64,000 nt of DNA from Isochrysis galbana (taxonomy: Eukaryota; Haptophyta; Isochrysidales; Isochrysidaceae). The notes below the pieces were generated by a model that was not told the DNA's origin, did not search any database, and saw only the letters and a list, made by a program, of their open reading frames with translations. The position numbers were made by a program, and so were the translations under genes. The DNA lies in contig CM030934.1 of the NCBI GenBank assembly GCA_018136815.1, positions 1,582,979 to 1,646,978 on the forward strand. Direction: 5' to 3'. This document shows, piece by piece, positions 38,393-47,556 of this stretch (position 1 is its first letter; each line of letters starts with the position of its first letter).

Positions 38393-39240
38393 TGTCGCAT
38401 TCGCGAATCGACACTCGTTAGGCTTCTCTTCGTCATTCGGTATTTATCGTTATAATTCTCTGCTTTCTCTCGTTCTCGGTCAAAAGCTTCGCTTGGATGC
38501 ATGGGATCGTGGGTTGTGGATGGAGCGCCCTCTCTCTTTCTCTCGAAGGAGAAGGGAAGTTTCCCCACCTTTCTTCCTCCCAGGCGCCTCGCAAATAGGT
38601 TTAATTTGCTATCTCTACAGCGGTTCTTTATCTGCTTCTGGGGGCAATCAGGTTTAATTTACGACCTCTTCGTATCTCCCCCTTAGGCACATCGCACTCC
38701 TTTCGTCTTATTTGGTAGGTCTCTTGGAATCCTGTGCGGCAGGATTGCCCCTCGTTTCCGTTATGGTGCGATTCCCCTTCCAGACGGGATCGCCGACAGA
38801 TCGCCTTCTGATCGTCGTCCGTCGTCGTCTGGCCGGAGTGTTTGGGTTTGATTTTAGTCGAGTTATGTGAGAAAGTCGTGGGGCGAGAGTCGGGGTGTTT
38901 TCCTGGGTGTCTCTGTCCGTCGTCCTGTCGCCAGTCGTCATCCGTCGTCGCTCTCGCTCTCGTCGCTCTCGCTCTCGTAACACTCAGACCCTACAGCCTC
39001 GCCTCTCCTCACCAGCCCCTGCCATCACAGCCCTCCTCTCACTCGCCCTCGCCTCTCGCCGCTCGTTCGATGTCGCTTTCGCCGCCGTCCTCGCCCTCGC
39101 TCAAGCCCGCCTGCCCGCCTTCCTCTGCTGACGGGCTTCAGCCCGTCAGCACCTCCGAAGTCGTCTCCCTCGCCGCGCCTGCCGCCGGCTTTGCCCCTTC
39201 CTCATTGCCCTCAGGCCCTATGGGCCATCACAATTCGTCA
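38393..39240 (+). mobile_element. LTR-retrotransposon solo LTR (fossil), copy 2
   Basis: It starts TGTCGCATTCGCG and ends CAATTCGTCA (TG...CA), 848 bp, flanked by AGGTC at 38388-38392 and 39241-39245. The LINE copy at 1-670 shows the uninterrupted target (CGTCAGAGGTCGTGAAC on its coding strand), so the insertion point and 5-bp duplication are confirmed within the window. No internal region remains, as expected after LTR-LTR recombination. It is younger than the LINE copy it lies in. Superfamily is unknown. Confidence 0.8.
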
Positions 39241-39765
39241 AGGTCGTGAACCCCCGGACAAATCCTCAACCGCACGCACGCACAAGGCCTCCCAGGGAAG
39301 GAAGCCGAAGATCAAATCTTCACGCGATCTCAGCACCCCTGTCTTCATAACCAATAACCAACGATAAAGGCGCCTTAGTCATGAACACGAATCTATCCCT
39401 GGTAGCGTAAGCCCTCAACATAGCGGAACGACTTGCCTAACCACACGACCCCCCGCAGCGAACCGTTCTCCACCTGTCGGCAGCCCTCGGAAGCACTGAA
39501 ACGCAGCTGCCTGACCCCTAACACAATGAGCAAACACACAGCAGCCGGTAGCCCGATGGCGCAAGAGGAAGGATTGAAACAGGCCATCGAGTATCGGTAC
39601 ACACCGTCTGCCACTGAAGACCCACTGCACCCAGCCCCTAGGTAGAGCACGAGGGGACGAGCCGCAAGGCAGGTGGAGGGGGGGGAAGGGAAGCGGGCGA
39701 GGCTGCGTAGATACTGTGCAGGGTCGCGCGCGCGGCGAGAATATCAAGAAGCTTTTTTAAAAAAT

Positions 39766-40043
39766 AAAAGTAATGCCAATCACCAATCAACAAGCGACGT
39801 GACACGTAACATGCAAATGCACAACGCACAAGGCACAACGCACACATGCGCGCGCACCACCACATAGCCACGAGTGATCATACGACACATTCTAAGATAA
39901 CCAGCATTTCGAACGCCGCGGGATGTCGCCATTAACTTAGGTAAAAGATGCCGAGAGGAGCTAGATTACCTTCATTTGGCCCATTGTACTGCCGAGTGCG
40001 CCTGACATCCCAATCACGGTTTCGCGGAAGTCGTCCAAGTACC
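39766..40043. other. Spacer downstream of the coiled-coil gene
   Basis: CA/AC-rich stretch (39795-39870) with repeated ACAACGCACA and CGCACA motifs. No gene is seen. Confidence 0.35.
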
Positions 40044-40433
40044 TCAGTTTGTGAAATACCCACCTGTCGGCGTCCGCTTGCTCAGCCCTGTATGGAAAGG
40101 GTCGCGATAAGGCACGGTGCCGTAGCCAGTTGTCTCCCATGCAGGCTGCCCCGCGCGATTCAAAGCATCCATCTGCTTCCGAACCTTTTTCATCGACTCA
40201 CGATCTGCGTGGATCTGCTCCTGCAGCTGTTTAATCGCAAGCTCGTTACGCTGAATGTTCTGCTTGAGCTCCAGCTCCGTCTTTGATAGTTCAATCGCCA
40301 TGAGCTTGTTGTTGAGGTCCTTGTTCGGAGGTTTCATCTCGTTCGGGAGCTTGCCTCCCAGCGACTTGAGCGTAGATGTGAGCTGCTCGTACCGCTGTTT
40401 CTCCTCCAATATCATCTCTTCGATGCTCGCCAT
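40044..40433 (-). CDS. Small coiled-coil protein, 129 aa
   Basis: The frame runs from ATG at 40433 (MASIEEMILEEKQRYEQLTS) to TGA at 40044. Residues 5-95 are a near-continuous amphipathic helix with heptads (LSKTELELKQNIQRNELAIK, LQEQIHADRESMKKVRKQMD), typical of a structural or scaffold protein. The C-terminus is Gly/Tyr/Pro-rich (AWETTGYGTVPYRDPFHTGL, KRTPTGGYFTN). No membrane segment is seen. A GTGGGT donor-like site sits just before the stop, so an extra 3' exon is possible. I do not recognise the family. Upstream codons extend the frame, but this is the first ATG with coding-like sequence after it. Confidence 0.6.
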   Translation of the reverse strand: MASIEEMILEEKQRYEQLTSTLKSLGGKLPNEMKPPNKDLNNKLMAIELSKTELELKQNIQRNELAIKQLQEQIHADRESMKKVRKQMDALNRAGQPAWETTGYGTVPYRDPFHTGLSKRTPTGGYFTN

Positions 40434-40931
40434 CGCTCCCACTCGTGCGCTCGTGGGCGATGGATGCAGCACGGCAGGCTCGGTGTGGCGGGCTTGGGCT
40501 TGGTGTGGCGTGCAGGAAAAAGACCTCCGGCTGGCTCCGCGCGACCGAGAAAGCGTGAGAAACGGCCATACGAGGGGAGCCCGCCCAAAAACAGAACTCG
40601 CCCTCTCCCCCTCCAACGCTCTCACTCTTTCATGTTGAGTAGAGCTCTACTAGTACTCTAGAGTAGAGGTATTACTCTCTGCTCTAGGGTAGCCGGGTCA
40701 CTCACAGGGCGACCGCGATCACAAGTTTTTACTCCTAGGAGTACGACTCCCAACACAACATGATTCACCCATGTTCACTTTTAGGTGAGTGGGCACTGTG
40801 GTCGACTCGCGTGGGTTCATATCTTTATTTGGAGTACTCTACCCGGCTCATGTTCGAACATTATTTGTTTGGGGCACTTATATTCGAGTCTCCTCCGTGA
40901 TCTTGCCGTCCGCACGCAGCCTTCCAGGCCG
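40434..40931. other. Divergent intergenic region
   Basis: It lies between the minus-strand coiled-coil gene and the plus-strand MYND gene. CTCTAG/GAGTA motifs recur (40640-40690, 40735-40750, 40830-40845). It is a likely bidirectional promoter, but no known element is identified. Confidence 0.35.
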
Positions 40932-41861
40932 ATGGCCGACCCGCCCACGGGAGCGGTAGAGGAGCACTTCTACGCGCTTGGCTCCGCATTCCTCAGCCTG
41001 CCCGTTCGGGCCACCCGTGATGGCCAACTAGGTGACGTCGTTGGTACAAGTGTGCACCTTGAGGTCTGGGCAATGCAGGGAGAAGGCGGCGAAATCACAC
41101 CGCCCTACCTTAGTGTGGCCTTTGAGCCTGCCACTGGTCGCGTGATCGACTCACGAACAATTCACAAGATACGCGCGTGCGATGTGTACGACGACATGCT
41201 ATGGGGCTTCATACAGTCCTATTTATGCCAGGATCTTTTGGACGCCGATGGTGCGAAACATCTCGAGCATGGCAAGAACCGTCCGGCTATGCTCACTTCT
41301 ACAGACGTTGCTCTTGCAGATTATGTATTTGGAGTGATACAAGGGTGTGGGACGGAGGTTCAACATGTGACGGCTAGCACTCCTGTTCAGTGGCCAGCTA
41401 CTCTTGATTCGGGGGGTCTTGATCGAGAGGCACTTGAATACAGCGAGCACGATGGGAAGGGTCTGAAAGGTGAGTTGCTTATAGGTGATGCAATAGAACA
41501 TCTCAGAGCATCCCTTCAGCGAGATCCCCGTACACTCCAGCTAATGAAAACGACAGATGGATTGCAAGAGGCCATGACAAGTTCTGCAGGCGGCAGTATA
41601 GATGGCGAAGTGAACCAAGTGAGTGTTGCAAGCGATGGTCATGCTAGAACTATCATTCACATGAGGAGACAAGCCCAAGGGTTCGACGACATGGCGCATC
41701 GCACAGTAAAAAAGGAAGCTGCGCCACTCCAAGAACTTATTCTTATGGGTGCGTGTCAAAACATCGAGTGCATGCGGCTCATCGCCCGAAAGTCACTGAA
41801 GAGATGCTCCGGATGCAAACGCGCAAACTATTGCTCGGTAAAATGCCAAACACATGATTGA
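40932..41861 (+). CDS. MYND-finger protein with a TGA at the conserved Trp, 309 aa
   Basis: The start is ATG at 40932 (MADPPTGAVEEHFYALGSAF), preceded by a weakly coding extension. The body is soluble and unrecognised (VDSRTIHKIRACDVYDDMLW, MLTSTDVALADYVFGVIQGC). The end is a MYND zinc finger, usually a protein-protein interaction module: C-x4-C, then LKRCSGCKRANYCSVKCQTH, then D and TGA. MYND domains continue D-W-x-x-G-H-K-x-x-C, and here the bases after TGA encode ESGHKQRCAEIRLRERTNQP in the same frame to a TGA at 41949-41951. One TGG to TGA change thus removes the last His and Cys ligands. Readthrough, a null allele, a sequencing error or an unusual code are all possible. Confidence 0.7.
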   Translation: MADPPTGAVEEHFYALGSAFLSLPVRATRDGQLGDVVGTSVHLEVWAMQGEGGEITPPYLSVAFEPATGRVIDSRTIHKIRACDVYDDMLWGFIQSYLCQDLLDADGAKHLEHGKNRPAMLTSTDVALADYVFGVIQGCGTEVQHVTASTPVQWPATLDSGGLDREALEYSEHDGKGLKGELLIGDAIEHLRASLQRDPRTLQLMKTTDGLQEAMTSSAGGSIDGEVNQVSVASDGHARTIIHMRRQAQGFDDMAHRTVKKEAAPLQELILMGACQNIECMRLIARKSLKRCSGCKRANYCSVKCQTHD

Positions 41862-41951
41862 GAGAGCGGTCACAAGCAGCGGTGTGCTGAAATACGTCTT
41901 CGCGAGCGGACGAATCAACCAAAGCAGAGCAGTGCACTCATTCTCAATTGA

Positions 41952-42321
41952 TGGTTGATAATACAGTTGCCGGTGCGGCGACAATTAGGGGTACGCGAAA
42001 TGATCGGCTTAAAAGTAATCGAGGTTCAATTCAGTCCGGTAGGCCAATAGTCGGCTTTCGCTGCTCCTCTTTCGCTGACGCGAGGGCGTCCGCGCCCGCC
42101 AGCATGCCAACGACCGAGCCCTCTCCTCCCCGAGAGCAGGCTACGCACAGCTACTCCGCGAGCGCCCCATCCGCATTCGCTCCACTAACGGCTGCGTCAT
42201 GCCGCGCTCTGGACCCTCACCCTCCCAGCCCTGCATCACTTATCACAACCGGCCGTGATCCGTCGAAAGTGGACCATCGAGTGTAGTTTTATTTTCTTTA
42301 CCTAGTCGTAGTTCAATCACA
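41952..42321. other. Spacer
   Basis: A short Ala/Ser/Pro-rich frame occurs at 42100-42280 but has no support. Nothing else is seen. Confidence 0.3.
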
Positions 42322-42420
42322 AACCATCGTTTAAACGATAGGGGCATGGAGTGCGCGCCGACTCCCTCCACTCTTGCCGTCATGACCGCCATTACGGGCG
42401 ATTTTGTGTGAATGCCATTA
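42322..42420 (+). mobile_element. LINE 5' end fragment (leader hairpin plus ORF1 start)
   Basis: Hairpin ATCGT-TTAA-ACGAT (42326-42339), six bases, then ATGGAGTGCGCGCCG (42346) encodes MECAPT, matching MERAPT at 27137. Similarity stops after about 30 codons. It lies head-on against the tail of the LINE at 42437. Confidence 0.6.
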
Positions 42421-42436
42421 CTTATTCCTTGACTAT

Positions 42437-43565
42437 TAAAAAAAAATCTTCTTGAAAATCACCGCTACTCGTGCGGCGTGAGGCAGTGTGCTTGTGGACC
42501 TCCCTTCTACCCAACCTTAACCCCTAACAACCCCCTCCCCCTTCCCCAGTTCCCTCTTTAGTGGAGAGCCGGTTCCGGGGAGGCCGCGCGCACTGCCTCG
42601 GCCCTCGGCCAGGAGTTGGAGTGGAGGGGGCGGGAGACTGTGGCTTTATCTTTCGCTCGGGCTTGGCTAGTTCATTACTCTTTTGTGTCTAATAAAACCT
42701 TCTGCGTTTTCCTTCTATTTCTTTCCATAGCGGTTCACCCATCTCAAGTGATGTTTCGTATATCTAAGCCTCTTGCCGCCTGCAAGAGGTCGTCCGATAC
42801 TTCCAGGTTCCAGGTTGAAGTCTTTGTCCACCATGTAAAGAGGGCTTATCATTTTCCGAATATGTTTGTTACTCGGGGCGTGCAGCCCCATGTTATTTCG
42901 TTGTTTCTTCAGCCTTTGAAAGAAACCGACCTTCGCCGTTGCTAGTAGGTGGTATCTTGTAAGTAAGAATTGCTCCAAGGATCGATCTAACGGACCTACT
43001 GTCCGCGTTACCGTACTGGATGTTGTAGAAATCCGTGAGGATATACCTCCACGCCAGGATACCCAAGTATCCCGAGGAGGGGTGAGGCCTGTCCACTTGG
43101 TAGCAAAAGAGACGTTGGGCTACTTCAGAGCCCGGCCTAAGGACAATCCCTAGAAGTCCTTCTATGAATTCGAAGATGGGCTCCGTCGCAATGCATACGG
43201 CTAAGTGTTAAGTGCGTGGAACTTTCGGGGGCTATACCGCAAAAGCGGCACGTCGGGTCATCCGCGAATCTGTTTGCCGTGGCTATCCTCCTATGTAGAA
43301 CGTGTTTGAAGTGCATATACGAGTCCCTTGGTGTTAAAAAGTTGTACTTGTATAGCTGCGATATTTGCTTCCATTTCCATTTTCCTGAGATGGCCGGTAG
43401 TCTTTTTTCCCATCTTAGCGTGGATTTCTGCCTCTTCGTTTTCCTCATTGCGAGGAACGCTTTAGTGAGCGCCTTGACGTTAATGTCTTCCAACGTTTTA
43501 TGTGTGTCTTTAAACGTGTATTCTTGCGGAATCGGGTATGCTGTTTCGGCCGGTCCGTCAGGCTG
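42437..43565 (-). mobile_element. LINE 3' part, minus strand, T-tailed
   Basis: On the minus strand it encodes TFKDTHKTLEDINVKALTKA, then YMHFKHVLHRRIATANRFAD, the knuckle (CRFCG...STHL) and LAWRYILTDFYNIQYGNAD, in shifted frames. It then has 3' UTR matching 5815-5940 and GATTTTCAAGAAGA with nine T at the end (42437 side). The 5' break at 43565 coincides with the Tc1-like terminus at 43567. Confidence 0.75.
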
Positions 43566-43566
43566 A

Positions 43567-43625
43567 GGTGTCGTTCCGTCAATTGTGGGACATCAGTCGA
43601 ATTGAGCGATCAAATGTCCACAGTT
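43567..43625 (+). repeat. Tc1-like terminal sequence
   Basis: It is nearly identical to 50587-50645 and, inverted, to 5196-5243 (GGTGTCGTTCCGTCAA...). The downstream GTGCACGCCGTGC...GGGCACGGCGCG block (about 43699-43731) also recurs at 50727-50752. Confidence 0.55.
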
Positions 43626-43848
43626 ATTTAAAATTAAATAACACTGCGTGGGGATAACAACTACATGCAGTTTACTGAATAGTATCAACTGAGCACCATT
43701 GTGCACGCCGTGCGCATTGGGCACGGCGCGGTGGGTCCCCCCCCCCGCGGAGACGGCTACTGTATATGCTGTTGGGTGCCCTCCCCCCCTCCCCCCACCG
43801 TTGCCCGCTCATGGCTCATGGGGCACGCGCCTCTCCCGCTTGAGCCAC

Positions 43849-43945
43849 CCAAATATCCAGCAGATATCCAAAAATATCCAAAAATATCCAGTTGGGCAAA
43901 AACCCAACCAAATATCCAATTCACATATCCGGATATTTTGGCCTA
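43849..43945. mobile_element. hAT end fragment with GGATATTT array
   Basis: Six or more CAAATATCC/AAATATCC motifs end in GGATATTTTGGCCTA, matching the terminal structure of the hAT at 32730-34422. No opposite end or target duplication is evident. Confidence 0.55.
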
Positions 43946-44107
43946 CCCCTAATCAGCCCGATGAAAGCGGGAATCCTGCCGGCACTTCCCAAAAATAGAA
44001 CGTCAAACTTTTGGCAACGAGGGGTAGTGTTTGACCGCAGTAGGAGGGGGGGGGGGGGTACAGTTGCTCCTCGGAAGGGGCGGGGACGGCCGAGCGGAGG
44101 CAGCGCG

Positions 44108-46532
44108 ATGGCGGGCCGCTTCTCGCTGCGCGGCAGGTTTGTGCACGGCGTGGTCGGCGCGCCGGGCGTGCTCGAGCACGTGGAAGACGGATGCGTCGTC
44201 GTCGACGATGGAGTCATCACAGCCTTCGCCACCAACCCGCAACAGGTGTGTGAGCCGCCACCATGCTATGTGACAGCAAAGAGCACTTTACTCGACTTGC
44301 AGTGGTTCTCCTTCCTAGCCCGTGCATGCGTGCGCTCCACGTCTGCTTGGAGTGGTGCTACTATATGTACATGCAGCCAGAGTATACTCCACCCTGACTC
44401 TGCTCCTCGTGAACCGAAGAGGAGTACATTCCACCCAGCTCAGAGAAAGGCTGCCCTCCGCACTGGTGCTCAGATCTTTGAGGCACTCAAGCATGTGCAG
44501 CCCGAAGCACAGCACACGATGCACCCAAGCGAGCTCTGCTGCCCGGGCATGATCGACACACATGTACATGCGCCGCAGTACCAGTTCACTGGCACTGCCA
44601 CCGACTTGCCGCTGATGGAGTGGTTGCAGACGTACACATTCCCTGCTGAACGGCGTTGTAGCGACGTCCATCTCGCTGGACGCATCTGTATGCTCGCACC
44701 ATGCCTTCAATTCGGACGGACAACCGCTTTGTATGAGCTCCACGACTGGCTGAAGCGGGGGAGGTGCCATTGTGACGTCAGGAGCCCTAACTCACTATGA
44801 ACATCTTACATTCACCTCAGATACGGCATGTGTCAAGAAGCTTTTATCTCTTGGTACGACGACCGTTGTGTACTACGCAAGCATCCACCTTGAGTCTACC
44901 AAGAAGCTCGTCGACATTTGCCTCACACTGGGGCAACGCGCCCTAGTTGGGAAAGTGCGCCTTGCGGCTTGCCTACCACCCACTTGTCCGCGAGTCAATG
45001 GGCTCGGCAGGGTCTTCTTATCCTCACCAAGTGCCACATAGGTGTGTATTGATCGGCATGGCGGAGAAGACTACCAAGAGACTGCCGAGCAAGCCATCAA
45101 AGACACAGAGGTGCCACACGAAGGGCTAATCGCCTTATTCTGGCCGTTGACGGCGAAGCCATACAAGGTCGGGAGGCTGACCAGAACGACTTGCGCCCTG
45201 CACGGCTGTAGGCCTTCATCAACTATTGCTATGAATGCCAGTCTGAAGAATCTGAGGCCATGAGGCTGGTTAACCCTGTGATCACCCCACGCTTCATCCC
45301 GACATGCTCTCCTAAGCTGCTCAAGGTACTTTTATCTGGCGACCACGAGGGAACCTATGTAACACTCGCAGCCGCAGGGCATCGTAAACATTTTGTACCA
45401 TAATGCCCCTCGCCTCATTTTGATAGGGATTGGGTGAGCTCGCCGCCAAGTACCGGGCTCGAGGTTGCTGGGTTCAATCGCATATGGCGGAGACTCCTGA
45501 TGAGATGGCCTTCGTGAGTAGCTCGCAAGCGCTATCCATGGGCCAAGGAGGGCACGATAGTTGACCTGCATTGTATCCCTCACTTGGCCCTCGCGCATCG
45601 CGCATCAGGTTGAATCGCTTCATCCTGGTCAGCGTGACTCCGAGATTTTCGACTCCTTTGGTTTATTAACTGATCGCTGTGTGATGGCCCACTGCGTTCA
45701 TCTCACTCCCGAGGAGCTTAAGCTTTGCGCGACGCGCAAGTCGGGCATCGCCCATTGTGCTCTTTCGAACTTTCTACTCTCGGTGGGCGACTTTCCTCTT
45801 CGGCGTGCCCAGGTGGCTCTTTCTTGCTCGAGCTTTAGCGAAAGTCGGGACTAGCACTTGATGTCGCACGCTCTATTCCCCAACACCCCCCTTCTTCTGC
45901 CCCTCCGAAGTGCTCATAGCTGCCGGAGATCCTGCAGCCATCCTCGTGCCCTGTGCGTCAACAACACGTCCCCGATATTGCTTTATGTTTGCCCCTTTGA
46001 TCGGTTAGCGGTCATGGATATCCCGATGCCTCCGAAATGTAGGTTGCAGGGGTTCGTGTGGGTCTCGGTACTGATGTTGCAGGTGGCTACAGTCCGTCGA
46101 TGCTCATGGCTTGCCGGCACACCATGACGATGTCAAAGGTGAGCACGGCTGATGCATGCGTCAAAGAAGGAGGGCATAAATTGGCTCCCGCGTGGCTTTA
46201 CAGAGAAGAATCTCGTCACCCTTGAGCAGGTTCTTGGACGAACTGAAGGTTTTGAGTCAACCGAAGTCGACTTCAAGCTCGCATATTGGACGGCCACCCT
46301 TGGAGGCGCTGCTGCCATTGGCCTCGAGGATCACCTGGGTTCGTTTGCAATTGGCAAGCAATTCGATGCTTTGCTCGTATCATCAGAGGGAGGAGTGTAC
46401 GATATCTTCCCTGAGGCCCAAATGGGGCCTTCAAGCCTTAAGACCGATTTTGAACGCTTCATCAACCTCGGCGACGATCGTAATGTGCGCAAGGTATACG
46501 TTCGCGGTAGGGTGGTACATACTGTTCCTTGA
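44108..46532 (+). CDS. GDA: Guanine deaminase, nine exons, ~452 aa
   Basis: It hydrolyses guanine to xanthine and ammonia in purine salvage, using a metal ion. Exons: 44108-44245, 44474-44687, 44821-44954, 45042-45110, 45212-45325, 45427-45513, 45609-45812, 46043-46138 and 46230-46532. All introns are GT-AG and phase 0 except after exon 2 (split Tyr codon). The length equals the family norm (~450). Visible motifs: the metal ligands in GMIDTHVHAPQY, FPAERRCSDVHLAGRIY, LGTTTVVYYASIHLE, VNPVITPRFIPTCS, VQSHMAETPDEM, VMAHCVHL, GIAHCALSNFLLSVGDFPLR, GLGTDVAGGYSPSM and ATLGGAAAIGLEDHLGSFAI. The acceptor of the last exon is least sure: the frame is open from 46152 (EGINWLPRGFTEKNLVTLEQ), so that exon could start earlier or the intron be retained. 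Confidence 0.9.
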
Positions 46533-47556
46533 GCAATCATGTGAGAAGTGCCACTTGAACGACCTTGGCCTTCTGTAGCCTTTGATCTTTGGGAAATACG
46601 CGAGGAGGTAACCGGAGACCTTGGTCTTTCCCCCTCCGAGCCCCCCCCGCTCTCCTCTCTCCCCCTTCCCTTCGTCCCGCGCGTACCGCTCCAGCCGGGA
46701 TCCCTTCCTTCCCGCGTCTCACGCGACCCCAGCGGTTCGCGGCTCCCTTGTTTCCTTGGTCAGCGAGGTCCAAGGTCTCCCACGCTCGTCGCTCTCTCCG
46801 CCCCTCCAGCGCCCGACCCCTTCCCCGTTCCATTAGTTTTTCCCTCTGTTCCTACTAGAGTTCCCGTGCCCCTCCCCGTCTGGTTTTTTGTGCTCTGTTG
46901 TTTTCGCGCTCTTGCTCGGAAGCACCCCCTCGTGCCTGCCCCTCTCGTGTGTCCCCCCTCGCCTTGTCCGACGTCATGCCCTCAGACCCGCTCCTCACGC
47001 CATGTAACAAGACTCGTCAAGACACCCCCGCGCCCACGTCACCCACTCCTTCTCCCTCCACATGCCACACAGCTCAAGCCCAAGCGCACAAGAAGCTCAC
47101 AATTCACAATTCCACATGCATTCCCCCTTCACTCCCACTCACCCACTCACAGGAGGTCTCCCCCGCGGCAGCGGTCCTCGGGAATACCGAAAGGGGGGGC
47201 GCTTGGGCGCGCCTTCGGCCGAAGAACGAACGGACCTTCGGGCTTCGGGCAAAGATGGGGTAACAGCTTATCAGCTCTCAAGGTTATGAAGCTATCACAA
47301 ATATCAGCACTAATATCAGCTCTCATGAGAGTTGTCCCAACCAACAACAAAACTCCCCGGTGCGCGCGCACACGTGTGTTGATTTACGCTCTTCATTCAC
47401 ACTCCACACACATCCTCTCTCTCTCTCCTCTAGCGTAGATTGTAGATTGGTACTACTAGTTGGATGAACCTATCGCATCTTAGAGATTGAGGATAGATAG
47501 AGCGTAGCAGCCAAGAAGCCGACCGACGGAGGCTACTGCGTATGTATGTATGAAGT
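46533..47556. other. Pyrimidine-rich intergenic region
   Basis: 46600-47060 is C/T-rich with no convincing frame. 47262-47332 has repeated ATCAGCTCT/AATATCAGC motifs like those near 31640 and 50190. A TATG repeat (47540-47550) supplies the target duplication of the next element. Confidence 0.4.

Larger units (their letters stand above)
37145..39765 (+). mobile_element. LINE 3' half, interrupted by a retroelement and by a solo LTR
   Basis: ORF2 pieces lie at 37165-37430 (HYLGEVSDT..., ARWENGYKGPKYMEYPLADE) and 38213-38387 (LFAYPNSPT, YLIAWKYIISDFYKVEFENY), matching 10321-12311 and 1-670 in order. A segment of about 100 codons is missing where 37431-38212 now lies. A solo LTR follows (38393-39240), then the LINE resumes (CCTCAACCGCACGCACGCAC) with its 3' UTR. 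It ends in GGCGAGAATATCAAGAAGC plus T6 near 39758. Confidence 0.75.

Noticed and set aside
41959-42035. A SINE B-box or tRNA near GGTTCAATTC
   Set aside because: There is no A-box or cloverleaf, and the sequence is single-copy in the window.
46548-47438. A 296-residue frame after guanine deaminase
   Set aside because: It is Pro/Ser/Arg-rich from C/T-rich DNA, with no start context, no domain and no splice relation to the gene.
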